A stretch of 64,000 bases of DNA from CAYXZQ01 sp963717515 (GCA_963717515.1 OY970338.1:248001-312000); one strand, 5' to 3'; counted from the first letter of the stretch, positions 9,371 to 17,102 are shown. Notes: generated by a model not told the origin, from the sequence alone. Translations and numbers: made by a program.

Positions 9371-9757
9371 ATGAAAAACAGACTTTCATCAGCCATAAAC
9401 AGGGCTGTAAAGAATCTTGGAGAGTGCCTTGAGCGACATATTCATCCATTTCTGGACATGGCTTTCGATAACCCTGCATATATGGCTGTGAAGATGTATA
9501 AAGGAATCAAAGGGCTGCCTGAAAAGAATGACAAAGAGATATTTGACTGCATCACAGGCATTGTCACAGAATACCATCTCAGGCAAGGCATGAGCCCAGC
9601 TGACATGTTCATGAGGGGTCTTGAAAACGAGCTCGCTGCAGATGGTTATGTCAGGATTCCCGGCCAGGTGATGAACGAGAACAAGTTTGAGATGCCTGAG
9701 CCTGATATCAGCCCGGTCCTTAAGCAGATCTACAGGGAAATGAATCTCAGGAATTGA
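9371..9757 (+). CDS. hypothetical protein
   Basis: 128 residues, mixed helical, begins 2 nt after the stop of the coiled-coil gene and has no ribosome site of its own, so it probably relies on coupling. No recognised family and no membrane segment. It contains a single short Cys-bearing turn (ECLERHIHPF) early on. It is the last plus-strand gene before the repeat cluster at 9799. Nothing in the sequence gives a function. Confidence 0.6.
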   Translation: MKNRLSSAINRAVKNLGECLERHIHPFLDMAFDNPAYMAVKMYKGIKGLPEKNDKEIFDCITGIVTEYHLRQGMSPADMFMRGLENELAADGYVRIPGQVMNENKFEMPEPDISPVLKQIYREMNLRN

Positions 9758-10148
9758 ACATAGTGTTTTCTGCATAGATTAGTATACTGATGCCAGTCTG
9801 TCGGGATGATGCCTTACATACAGGAAAAACCCCATAATTCCAGCGACTTTTGCCATATCATTGCTGTTGAAGGCGGGTTCTACGAAAAAGACCCCTCAAA
9901 CTATTTTGTCGGGATGATGCCTTAATTGGGGGAGTCTGTCGGGATAATACCAAATTGTCGGGATTATACCATAAAAGGCCGGTTCACTGCCATCACCCTT
10001 ATTCGGGATTATGCCGAATTTAAAATAAACTAAAATATTTAATCAGAATGTGGCAAAATTTCAGGACTTATGGTATAGATAACTTAATTATGCTTGAATT
10101 GGGCTTGAATTAGATATGATTAGAAGTTTTAAGCATTAATGAAAATAT
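9758..10148. other. gene-free convergent region holding the repeat cluster
   Basis: 391 bp between two convergent genes, so it is not an ordinary promoter region. It contains the five repeats annotated at 9799-10018, a short direct repeat GCTTGAATT (about 10092 and 10103) and AT-rich sequence. I see no tRNA, no convincing ORF and no clear promoter leading to a gene. Confidence 0.6.
9799..10018 (+). repeat. cluster of five TGTCGGGATNATNCC repeats (iteron or centromere-like)
   Basis: Four direct copies of the 15-mer TGTCGGGATNATNCC: 9799-9813, 9907-9921, 9937-9951 and 9956-9970. A fifth copy at 10002-10018 (TTCGGGATTATGCCGAA) is a near-perfect palindrome with arms TTCGG and CCGAA. The first two share 18 nt (through CCTTA). 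Start spacings are 108, 30, 19 and 46. Related sites occur only near the HTH gene at 13075. The full pattern is absent from the rest of the window as far as I can read. The layout resembles plasmid iterons or a parS-type centromere. It is not CRISPR: spacing is irregular and units are short. Confidence 0.75.
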
Positions 10149-10409
10149 TTATCTATACTTGAGACCAGCATCATAATCCGTCTTTCTGTATCTTTTTTTA
10201 GCCATGAATTCGGCGAGCTGTTTTGTTACATTGCTTTCGAATTCATGCAGCCTCTGAACAGTATCTGAGGAGCTCTCCTGCATATTATCGAGTCCTCTTT
10301 GTGTCAGATAAGAATCCTTCACCACTTTGTCAATAGAGGTCTGGCTGACATGAGAAGCTGGTTTGTAGTCATTTCCGTTTCCATTGATGATTACTATTTT
10401 TTTCCCCAT
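10149..10409 (-). CDS. small hypothetical protein
   Basis: 86 residues, hydrophilic, with a short beta-like N-terminus (GKKIVIINGNG) followed by helical sequence and a basic end (AKKRYRKTDYDAGLKYR). A GGGTGGG ribosome site and an AT-rich box (about 10432-10443) precede it. No family recognised. It is transcribed towards the repeat cluster. Real-gene status rests on codon pattern and the ribosome site. Confidence 0.5.
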   Translation of the reverse strand: MGKKIVIINGNGNDYKPASHVSQTSIDKVVKDSYLTQRGLDNMQESSSDTVQRLHEFESNVTKQLAEFMAKKRYRKTDYDAGLKYR

Positions 10410-10768
10410 ATTTTTTACAAACCCACCCTTGATATTAATTTTTAGGTTATTTTTTAATCTGGCACGAGGGATTTTATCCCAAGCTTCATATGATTTGTCA
10501 GTGTTAAAACAAGTTATATAAAAAATTTACTTTTTTCTAGTAGTCAAAGATTAAATATATAAATTATGCAGTATTCCTCTTTTGAAGATAATTTATTGAG
10601 AAATTTTTCACACAAGCAGTTAATCCATAATCAATGTTTACAGTAACTAGTCCTTTTTAGAGAACATATAATACCTGAACATTATCGATAATAAGGCATA
10701 TAAAATAACTATTAAAAAGTGGTAATAAATAATAATATTTATAAACCATAAGGGAAATCCATGAAAAA
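10410..10768. other. AT-rich divergent intergenic region
   Basis: 359 bp between divergent small genes. It holds the promoter of the minus-strand 86-residue gene, a TATA box for the plus gene (AATATTTATAAACC, about 10735-10748) and a perfect inverted repeat GGGATTTTATCCC at 10468-10480. That inverted repeat resembles the core of the neighbouring repeats but lacks TGTCG. I see no RNA gene. Confidence 0.5.
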
Positions 10769-11512
10769 ATGAGCCAAGACGATGAAAATAGTTTAGAGGA
10801 AAGAATTGATGAAGGGATTCAGACTGAAATACAATTAAGACCCCTTCAAAAAGAGGATCTCTCCATCAGCATTTCCAATATTTCGCAAATTGGGAACGAA
10901 GCTCAATTCAGGAGAGCTCCCATCAAAACATCGGATCTGAGCATATTACTGAATTTATACATTGGACATTATACAAAGGTCGACAAAGAAGGCAAGCCCA
11001 GGGGAAGCCCGAAGGATACAATACCCGAAGTAATCAGCAGATTCGAGGATACATACGGTCTCAGGCTTATTGGCACAATCAAAAATGAGTGCAATGAATG
11101 CCAGGGGCTATATCAATATATACCTGAATCAAACAAGTTGTCATACATTCGAGATATTGAGATGAGCATTCTCCAGAGCACCAGCGACAGATTAGGCTGG
11201 AAAGGGCTTTACAGGTCAGCAGTTTCCATCCTGGTTTACAACACGATGATACCAAAGAGGGTCATAGAACCCTCCAAGGGAGACAGAACCGACATCGCCA
11301 AACAGATAGGAAGGTATCTCAGCCAGATGATGTTTGAACTGGGCCAGAGAAGCCAGAACATCTTTCTTAAGGCTAAAGAATTGGGTATATCAGTCTCAAT
11401 GCACCCGCTTTTTAATGACAACGAAATTGAGGCTGTAAGGGACTTATACAAGCTTGAGAAGGGAAATTTTCCCTTGATACTGACTGCCCTGGGCTATTCC
11501 CATGATAAGTAA
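10769..11512 (+). CDS. hypothetical protein in the accessory region
   Basis: 247 residues, soluble. The N-terminal 50 residues are acidic and probably disordered; the rest looks like a mixed alpha/beta fold. A close Cys pair (ECNECQG, about residues 110-116) could bind a metal or form a disulphide. I do not recognise the family. A TATA box 22-34 nt before the ATG with no ribosome site points to a leaderless mRNA. Confidence 0.65.
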   Translation: MSQDDENSLEERIDEGIQTEIQLRPLQKEDLSISISNISQIGNEAQFRRAPIKTSDLSILLNLYIGHYTKVDKEGKPRGSPKDTIPEVISRFEDTYGLRLIGTIKNECNECQGLYQYIPESNKLSYIRDIEMSILQSTSDRLGWKGLYRSAVSILVYNTMIPKRVIEPSKGDRTDIAKQIGRYLSQMMFELGQRSQNIFLKAKELGISVSMHPLFNDNEIEAVRDLYKLEKGNFPLILTALGYSHDK

Positions 11513-11521
11513 GAGCCCATG

Positions 11522-12232
11522 CTACATCTTATCAACGATCTCTGCGATACTGTCAAGCCTTGGATACATGTAATTCACCAGTATGAACCTGTCCTTGAAC
11601 GAGCCTGCCTGGAGCAATTTCGTGAACATTTTTTCACCCACTCCAGCTTCTGAAGCGGCCTTGAGAATCTTTGGAAAAAAACGTGCCGAATAAGAACAGA
11701 CTGTGTTGCACTGGTCTGTCCTCGGCGCATCATGGACTTCACAGTATTTATAGCTGCCAGGATTGATATTCTCCATATCTTCCTGCGTCAAATTGAGGTC
11801 TATATTGTAAGATTTAAGCATGCCCTTGTAATAGGCTGCAAGGGACTCTATTGCATTGCCGGAAGCTGTCTTTACATGGACGCAATTTTCAATACCATCC
11901 TTTATGTTTCTGTCCAGGAGATTGAAAACTTCCGCAATATCCATTTGAGCGTCCAAATCTGTCTTTATGACAGGGATCTCTGCATAGAACTTGTCCCTGT
12001 ATCCAGCACCTGCATTGGTGATCGACACCATATTTTGGCCAGGAAGCAGGGCGCTGTTATAGGTTTTGTTATAATTAAAGTTTTTCCTGGTCATGCCTAC
12101 CCCGTCTTTCAGGTCGTAACAACAGACAGAACAGCCTGGCAGGCAGATTGCAGGCATATCTTTCTTAGGTGTCTTGAATTTGTACTGCAAGGGTTGGATG
12201 TATGTCATATCTGCATTTATGGGAGCACTCAT
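11522..12232 (-). CDS. Cys-rich protein, possibly YkgJ-like metal-binding
   Basis: 236 residues. An N-terminal cluster C30-x3-C34-x2-CC (37-38) and a C-terminal set (YCEVHD and QCNTVCSYSARFFP, about 165-188) give seven or more cysteines. The spacing recalls the YkgJ family (C..C..CC then C and RxC-type motifs), thought to hold zinc or an Fe-S cluster. The match is partial and is inference. Converges on the 247-residue gene (9 nt gap) and diverges from the kinase-like gene. No membrane segment. Confidence 0.6.
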   Translation of the reverse strand: MSAPINADMTYIQPLQYKFKTPKKDMPAICLPGCSVCCYDLKDGVGMTRKNFNYNKTYNSALLPGQNMVSITNAGAGYRDKFYAEIPVIKTDLDAQMDIAEVFNLLDRNIKDGIENCVHVKTASGNAIESLAAYYKGMLKSYNIDLNLTQEDMENINPGSYKYCEVHDAPRTDQCNTVCSYSARFFPKILKAASEAGVGEKMFTKLLQAGSFKDRFILVNYMYPRLDSIAEIVDKM

Positions 12233-12307
12233 ATATAAATGTTTCTATTTTGTTACTACTTATATGTAATTAAAATAGAAAAATATATATACCTGCCTGA
12301 TATCAGG

Positions 12308-12958
12308 ATGCATATGGATGACAAAGAACTCTCTGAAATCGTGAACCAGCTGTTATACCCTTATAAAGGGGTTCTGGAATCAGAAAATGTTGATGGTTTC
12401 GATGATATCAAGGTCCTGCATAGCGAGCAGCGTGATTACCTTATCCAGTTGAATGACACTCAAAATGGCAAATCATACTGGCTAAAATCATACCAGACCA
12501 TGAACGAAAAGACCCTTCTACCGCTCATCAAGTCTTCCGGCTATTCGTTTGTCATTGCGGAAACTGACCATGATTTTCTGGAGAGGCACAGTTCTTCTGA
12601 AATTCTGGGAGAGTCGTTGCGAAAAGGCGATGTTTCAGTGGAAAAGGCGACAGATTTAGTTGCAGGTTTCTTAAGATTCTTCCATAATATGAGACTAGCT
12701 TATGGCCATGAATTAGAAAGACATCTCTTTTATGAGGAAGGGTATCTGAAAGTTACGGATTTTGCGACCCTTGCTCCTGGACAGGGCATTGGGGATATAT
12801 GCGAAAATTATTTCATAGATGTAAAATATGCGATGAATTTTTTCAACAAGTATTCAGGTCCAGATGCAACAAGGATGTTCATCAAGAAGTATTCGAATGA
12901 TGAAGACTTTTTTGAAGATAATGTTGATAATGCACGATTAATGATGCTAAAGCAATAA
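12308..12958 (+). CDS. hypothetical protein with remote protein-kinase-like features
   Basis: 216 residues from the ATG at 12308; the longer frame from 12239 begins in promoter-like AT-rich sequence with a TATA box (AAATATATATACC, about 12280-12293). Residues about 125-155 read FLRFFHNM...YGHELERHLFYEEGYLKVTDFA, which recalls the end of a kinase N-lobe helix followed by an HxD...DFG-like catalytic loop, as in Bud32/RIO-type small kinases. The catalytic Asp of HxD and the Gly of DFG are not conserved, so activity is doubtful. No glycine-rich loop is obvious. It could equally be an unrelated fold. Confidence 0.5.
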   Translation: MHMDDKELSEIVNQLLYPYKGVLESENVDGFDDIKVLHSEQRDYLIQLNDTQNGKSYWLKSYQTMNEKTLLPLIKSSGYSFVIAETDHDFLERHSSSEILGESLRKGDVSVEKATDLVAGFLRFFHNMRLAYGHELERHLFYEEGYLKVTDFATLAPGQGIGDICENYFIDVKYAMNFFNKYSGPDATRMFIKKYSNDEDFFEDNVDNARLMMLKQ

Positions 12959-12990
12959 AAAATTCAATCAATGCTCAATTCTTTTAATCA

Positions 12991-13009
12991 ATTATTCCGA
13001 CATTTGTCG
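12991..13009. promoter_or_regulatory. repeat-type operator before the HTH gene
   Basis: ATTATTCCGACATTTGTCG. Its left part, read on the minus strand, is TGTCGGAATAAT, matching the 9.8-10.0 kb repeats. CGACA and TGTCG form inverted arms around TT. It ends 12 nt before the TATA box (AAATTTAAATA, 13021-13031) of the HTH gene, the position expected for an autoregulatory site. Confidence 0.55.
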
Positions 13010-13074
13010 AGAAAACAGCAAAATTTAAATAGGAATTCTCTATTATCTGATATTGATACTGTTCCACAAAGGAG

Positions 13075-13587
13075 GTGGTCAATTTCGCTGAACAAAAGAT
13101 TATCCTGACAAACATCGAGCCTGACATAAATGCTAATTCAGACGAACTTGCGGCTGTGCTTGTGCAGAGGCTCGGGCTCATGCCGAGGAAGAAGGGCTCA
13201 ACAGAGCGCATGAACAAGGTCCTCATCGAGCTTTACGAGAGGGCAAAGGACGCGGCAAGGCAGAAGAACCCGACAAAGTCGATAATGACTGTCGAGGAGA
13301 TGGCATATTTTGCCGGGATAACCAGGCAGACCATGTACGATTACCTCAGGAGATGGCTTGAGCTCGACATGATTATGAAGACCAGCTATATCGACGAGAA
13401 CCACAAGGTCGTCATCGGCTACAAGCTCAACGGCCATACCCTTGAGCAATCGTTCGAGAAGGCAAGGGCAAGGATCAACAACAATCTTGATTTCACCCTG
13501 AAATACATAAGGGAGCTCCAGAAGATCGTCAAGAACGAGAAGATAAGCCAAGCCCAGAAATCCAGGCCGGAATCTGCTGAAGCTTAA
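13075..13587 (+). CDS. helix-turn-helix DNA-binding protein (candidate repeat-binding partner of ParA)
   Basis: 170 residues. A central helix-turn-helix at about 78-105 (MTVEEMAYFAGITRQTMYDYLRRW) is followed by a winged strand pair (TSYIDENHKVVIGYKL) and a long helix (125-160). The family is not one I can name. The start is uncertain: no ATG is available, and the GTG at 13075 overlaps the AGGAGGTG ribosome site. TGTCGG-type sites lie just before its TATA box and again 90-230 bp after its stop, like those at 9.8-10.0 kb. This suggests that the protein binds them and regulates itself. Codon use is more GC-rich than in the neighbouring genes. Confidence 0.75.
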   Translation: MVNFAEQKIILTNIEPDINANSDELAAVLVQRLGLMPRKKGSTERMNKVLIELYERAKDAARQKNPTKSIMTVEEMAYFAGITRQTMYDYLRRWLELDMIMKTSYIDENHKVVIGYKLNGHTLEQSFEKARARINNNLDFTLKYIRELQKIVKNEKISQAQKSRPESAEA

Positions 13588-13700
13588 AATTTTTAATTAT
13601 TTCTTTATAATTTCTAGCAAAATTATCATAAATATTTTAGATTTTGATTAAATGTTTTTAGCTGTTTATACCTGACAATTGTCGGCAAAAAATAACTATT

Positions 13701-13819
13701 TGTCGGTATTATGTCAAATTGTGTAATCAATAATCCAAAACATATTCTTAATTATACCATACAGATTATCCAGAATGATGTTGGCAAAATATATTTATAT
13801 AATCGGTATAATAACGACA
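13701..13819. repeat. two further TGTCGG-type sites, in opposite orientation
   Basis: TGTCGGTATTATGTC on the plus strand (13701-13715) and, read on the minus strand, TGTCGTTATTATACC (13819-13805). The second matches the fourth left-cluster copy at 13 of 15 positions. It abuts the TATA-like box at about 13790-13800. Confidence 0.6.
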
Positions 13820-13843
13820 AAAAACAAAAAGTGAGGATTCAAC

Positions 13844-13885
13844 ATGGACCTGTTCAAAAACAGAAATATCAAAAAAGAAGACTAA
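13844..13885 (+). CDS. possible 13-residue leader peptide or relic ORF
   Basis: ATG with a GTGAGG ribosome site 5 nt upstream and a TATA-like box (ATATTTATAT, about 13790-13799), encoding MDLFKNRNIKKED. Two more tiny ORFs follow: 13899-13928, with AAGGA before it, and 13930-13992, with none. Together they may be a leader, tiny peptides or the remains of a decayed gene. The repeat-type operator between TATA box and ATG argues for regulated transcription. Confidence 0.25.
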   Translation: MDLFKNRNIKKED

Positions 13886-14008
13886 TCAGGAAGGAATCAT
13901 GAGGGATGTGAATGCAAGGATACATTAAATGACAGGATGCAGAGAAGCGATGTTGAGGAATAAGTATTTGGTGATTGTGAACAAAAAATAAATATAAAAA
14001 GTGAGAAC

Positions 14009-14518
14009 TCAGGCTATCAGACCCTTGGAAATGCTCTCATCGATGCCCACGACATTCTCCTTCATCTGGTATTCCTTGAAATCAGGGTCGATGATGAGCA
14101 TCAGCTCATTGTTCTTGTATCTCCTCAGTATAGGGATGCCCTTAGTCATCAGGTTCGATACATAGCATATTACGAGATTCTCTGTGAGCCCTGACTTTCT
14201 CGCTATCTCCTTGTAGCCCATCTCCCTTCCTTCAGAATACATGACCAGGAAGACTTCCTTCTCCCTTGTCGTCAATCCTGAGATCTCATAATGCTTTTCA
14301 GGCTTGTCGTACTGCAGAAACATTGAAAGCTCATCGATGCGCTCTGAGAGCTTATCCATCTTCGAGTCCAGCTGGCAAAGATATTCATAATTTGCCTGGA
14401 TCTCGTTCGTGTTCTGGTTGATTGAATCCCTGTGGTCGTCAAATTCCTCTTTTACTTTCCTGAATGCCTCTTTTAGTGTATTCTTCAGTTTACTGAAATC
14501 TCTGTAAATCACCTTCAA
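14009..14518 (-). CDS. coiled-coil plus helix-turn-helix regulator
   Basis: About 169 residues. Residues 1-75 form a coiled coil (oligomerisation). A HTH follows at about 85-120 (LTTREKEVFLVMYSEGREMGYKEIARKSGLTENLVICYVSNL), resembling sigma-4/LuxR-type HTHs, then a short acidic tail. I chose the TTG at 14518 because GGGGGTGA lies 5 nt before it; other options are the GTG at 14527 and the TTG at 14533. Likely a transcription regulator typical of DPANN genomes. It ends at the boundary of the repeat-rich region. Target unknown. Confidence 0.65.
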   Translation of the reverse strand: MKVIYRDFSKLKNTLKEAFRKVKEEFDDHRDSINQNTNEIQANYEYLCQLDSKMDKLSERIDELSMFLQYDKPEKHYEISGLTTREKEVFLVMYSEGREMGYKEIARKSGLTENLVICYVSNLMTKGIPILRRYKNNELMLIIDPDFKEYQMKENVVGIDESISKGLIA

Positions 14519-14652
14519 AATCGTCACCCCCAAAAGGAATTTCTTTTACAACAGCTTCATTTAAATATTTTTGTATTCTCAAAAAAATATTTCAGGGATT
14601 GATTAATCTATCCGGATAATAAAAGCCCCTCCAGTGTAGAAAAAGCTGATAT

Positions 14653-15306
14653 TTAAAAGAACCCAAGCCATCTCCTGCTTTTCCTTGACAGGCCTGATAG
14701 CCTGGACTCCATTTCCCTGTAATTCTCAAACATCCTTTCAGCCTCACGGAATTCCCTGGTATGATGCCTGCTCCTGCTGTTCTTCATGTCGAACTTCAGT
14801 TTCTTATGAAGCAGCTCATGATACATCACATAGTCCAGGAGCTCCTGCTCATCCGTCAGGATCCTGCTGATGGTGATAGTGTCAGAGCCATATTCATACG
14901 AGCCAAGCTTCCTCGTTGAGTCCCTGCCGAATACGAGGTTTGGCATCTCCATCATCCCGCTGAGATATTTCTCATTCACCCTATGAAAGGACTCTTCGAG
15001 GACCGGGTCGACCCTTTCCTTCGGCACCGCTACATGCACCTTCTTGAGGAATATATTGTAGAGGTCGATGTTGATTGTCTTTTTCTTATCGCCGAATGCC
15101 TTGAGCATCAATGTCTGGAGGAGGCCAATCCTAATCTCCTTTCCCACATCCTTCCAGTCCCTGGACAGCCTGAACTCCATCATCCTGCTGTTGTAATGCA
15201 CATTAGCATTGTACATATTGAATCTTGCTGAGTATCTTATCCTGAACTCATGCACAGGCCCCCTGTCAGGGTACAGCCCGATAAATGCCTCTTTTGCAAT
15301 GGACAT
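14653..15306 (-). CDS. SprT-like zinc metalloprotease
   Basis: 217 residues. The C-terminal half has HELLH, followed by HHTREF about 20 residues later, matching the HExxH...H zinc site of SprT-like (gluzincin) proteases. Eukaryotic Spartan relatives act on DNA-protein crosslinks; the archaeal role is not known. The N-terminal 90 residues look like a beta-rich domain. A basic tail ends the protein (RKSRRWLGFF). Separate transcription unit, 48 nt downstream of aRF1 on the same strand. Confidence 0.75.
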   Translation of the reverse strand: MSIAKEAFIGLYPDRGPVHEFRIRYSARFNMYNANVHYNSRMMEFRLSRDWKDVGKEIRIGLLQTLMLKAFGDKKKTINIDLYNIFLKKVHVAVPKERVDPVLEESFHRVNEKYLSGMMEMPNLVFGRDSTRKLGSYEYGSDTITISRILTDEQELLDYVMYHELLHKKLKFDMKNSRSRHHTREFREAERMFENYREMESRLSGLSRKSRRWLGFF

Positions 15307-15354
15307 GGAATAACAGAATCAACCATATTATAAAAATCTTTACAGGAGGAGACT

Positions 15355-16452
15355 TCAGCTGGTCTCATACCTGAGTATTGCTGCAATCTTGCCGATGTCC
15401 CTGAGCTGGACACCCTCCCTGGTCTCGACGCTTATCAACCTGACATCAGAGCCGACTGCTTTTACAGCCTCCTCGAACTCTTCAATCGTCTTGTCATCGC
15501 ATGTTTCGGAGAGGAGCACTGTCTCGACTGCGCCTGCTGTCAGGTTCTTCTTTACCTCGTCATAACCATAGCTTATCTTTCCTGGAGTCCTTGCAAGGAG
15601 CTCAAAGAATTTTCCCATGATGAGCTTCTCAGCCATGACATCCTCTTTTGCCAGAAGGTCATCGCTCTTGTCAAGGAGCTCCTGCAGGCCGAATGAGCCT
15701 GTGTAGGACAGGTCCTTTATCCCGATTATTTTTTTCTTGACTTCTGATGTTATAAAGTTTCCGTCGACAAAATCATATTTTGTGGGACCGGGGCCACCGA
15801 CGATTATGCCCTTGATATTGTCCTTGCCGAGGAACTCGTCCTTGACCATGTCGCCTATCTTCTTGTAGAAATCCTTTGCAGCATCCTCACGGAGCCTCAT
15901 GAATCTCGCCGCACTCTGCCCGCCTGCCCTGGTCTTTCCGGGAACATTGGACTTTGTCTTCTTCAGTGGAACTATGGTCTTGCCCTTGAGATAGGCGATG
16001 TCTGCCTCCCTCCTGTCCATGACAATGAGACCGTAGGCCTCCTTGATGTCGAGCATATCGATGAGAATGTCAGTGACGAATGCCTTGTCGCACCTGTATA
16101 TCCTTGTGTTGAGGGGCTCTGGCGGCTCTATTGAGAAGACCTGGAAGTTGTACTTGCCTTCCTGGCCTGAGATATTACCTGAGAAGACAGCAAGCCCGTT
16201 GGGCGGGGTCTTTGGAAAGAGGCGGAGGTGCTGTATCATCCTCTCAAGAGCGTCTATCACGTTCTTCCTGGTAGAGGCTGACTTTATGTTTGCAGCTGTT
16301 CCCTGCTCCTGGGCCAGGTGGGTGGTAATCTTGTTGAGGTCGTAACCTGAGGGGATATAGACTGATACCAGCTCTGTATGCCTTCCCCTTATGGCCTCTA
16401 TCTGCTTGACGAACTTCTTGAGCTCATACCTCTGCTTCTCTGATATCGCCAT
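15355..16452 (-). CDS. prf1: peptide chain release factor aRF1
   Basis: 365 residues. The stop-codon reading motif NIKS is at 55-58 and the peptidyl-hydrolysis motif GGQ at 177-179. Domain 3 (about 265-365) is shorter than in most archaeal aRF1 proteins (about 410) and ends soon after ISVETREGVQLRDIGKI, so the minidomain is reduced or missing. It recognises all three stop codons in the ribosomal A site and triggers release of the protein, usually with aEF1A-GTP. The start ATG at 16452 faces a divergent promoter region shared with the membrane-protein gene at 16595. Confidence 0.95.
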   Translation of the reverse strand: MAISEKQRYELKKFVKQIEAIRGRHTELVSVYIPSGYDLNKITTHLAQEQGTAANIKSASTRKNVIDALERMIQHLRLFPKTPPNGLAVFSGNISGQEGKYNFQVFSIEPPEPLNTRIYRCDKAFVTDILIDMLDIKEAYGLIVMDRREADIAYLKGKTIVPLKKTKSNVPGKTRAGGQSAARFMRLREDAAKDFYKKIGDMVKDEFLGKDNIKGIIVGGPGPTKYDFVDGNFITSEVKKKIIGIKDLSYTGSFGLQELLDKSDDLLAKEDVMAEKLIMGKFFELLARTPGKISYGYDEVKKNLTAGAVETVLLSETCDDKTIEEFEEAVKAVGSDVRLISVETREGVQLRDIGKIAAILRYETS

Positions 16453-16594
16453 GGTACACGGAAAAAGGGGGGCGTTTATAAAGGTAGCGGTAGAATGCTC
16501 TTACAGATGATATTCAAGGTTTTACTTATTCAAGACAAGTTATAAATATTTAAATAGTCGAAAGCAACCACCAACATAAATAGGGGGTGGAAAT

Positions 16595-17086
16595 ATGAAT
16601 AAACAGGAAGATATCAATAAGTCTGATACAAAGAAGCCCGATGCGAAGAAGCCTGAGGCAAAGAAATCCAACACGACAACAATAATAATTGTGGCTGTCG
16701 TAATCGTGGTGCTGCTTGTCCTGCTCTTCACATACCGCTGCAGCAGGGCAGTTCAGAACACAATGCTGGGCGTCGACAGCCTGGGAGCTGGCTCCCATGT
16801 CACTGTGAACAGCCCTGACGGCCAGGTCAATATAAATTCCCAGAATGCCGATAGCTGGTGCCCGGTCGGCTCTACATACAGCTCAAGCGGAACTGAAGGC
16901 TCAATGAACATGGCAGTCGTGGGCATTGAGACATCTGGAAAATACCAGGGCCTCTGCCACATGAGATACGAGATAAATACAGAGAACGGTGGCACAATCG
17001 ACTACTATTATGACGAGGCAGGCAGCGGATACCAGGTAATGGATATCAACGGCCAGAAGATGGAGACACAGTGGACAAAGAGCTGA
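16595..17086 (+). CDS. membrane-anchored extracellular protein, unknown
   Basis: 163 residues. A charged cytoplasmic start with DAKKPEAKKS-type repeats (10-25) precedes one transmembrane helix (about 27-47) and an extracellular domain of about 115 residues with three cysteines. A strong ribosome site (GGGGGTGG, 6 nt before ATG) and TATA box (TATAAATATTTAAAT, about 16540-16555). No lipobox before a suitable Cys, so it is a type II anchor rather than a lipoprotein. No family recognised. Confidence 0.65.
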   Translation: MNKQEDINKSDTKKPDAKKPEAKKSNTTTIIIVAVVIVVLLVLLFTYRCSRAVQNTMLGVDSLGAGSHVTVNSPDGQVNINSQNADSWCPVGSTYSSSGTEGSMNMAVVGIETSGKYQGLCHMRYEINTENGGTIDYYYDEAGSGYQVMDINGQKMETQWTKS

Positions 17087-17094
17087 TATCTGGA

Positions 17095-17102
17095 TTTTTT
17101 TT
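17095..17102 (+). terminator. oligo-T termination signal
   Basis: Eight T residues 9 nt after the stop of the preceding gene, followed by TATTATT. Archaeal RNA polymerase stops at such T-runs without needing a hairpin. Confidence 0.45.

Larger units (their letters stand above)
13588..14008. other. gene-poor region with further repeat-type sites
   Basis: 421 bp. It contains the palindrome GACAATTGTC (13674-13683) within TGACAATTGTCGG, TGTCGGTATTATGTC (13701-13715), a half site ATTATACC (13751-13758) and an inverted site at 13805-13819. It also holds a TATA-like box and three very short ORFs, annotated separately. No larger gene is convincing. Confidence 0.6.

Noticed and set aside
9799..9970. 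CRISPR array
   Set aside because: The repeated unit is only about 15 nt, spacings vary between 19 and 108, and no cas genes are present.
10468..10480. GGGATTTTATCCC palindrome as a sixth repeat copy
   Set aside because: It lacks TGTCG/CGACA arms and differs in length; mentioned only as a nearby inverted repeat.
12239..12307. N-terminal extension of the kinase-like protein
   Set aside because: The sequence is AT-rich promoter with a TATA box; the ATG at 12308 fits better.
13711..13902. 63-residue ORF in the repeat-rich gap
   Set aside because: Composition is low complexity and it lies across operator sites and a TATA box; no ribosome site.
14600..14640. CCGGATAATAAAAGCC as another copy of the repeat motif
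   Set aside because: It lacks the TGTCGG part and matches only GGATAAT; treated as coincidence.
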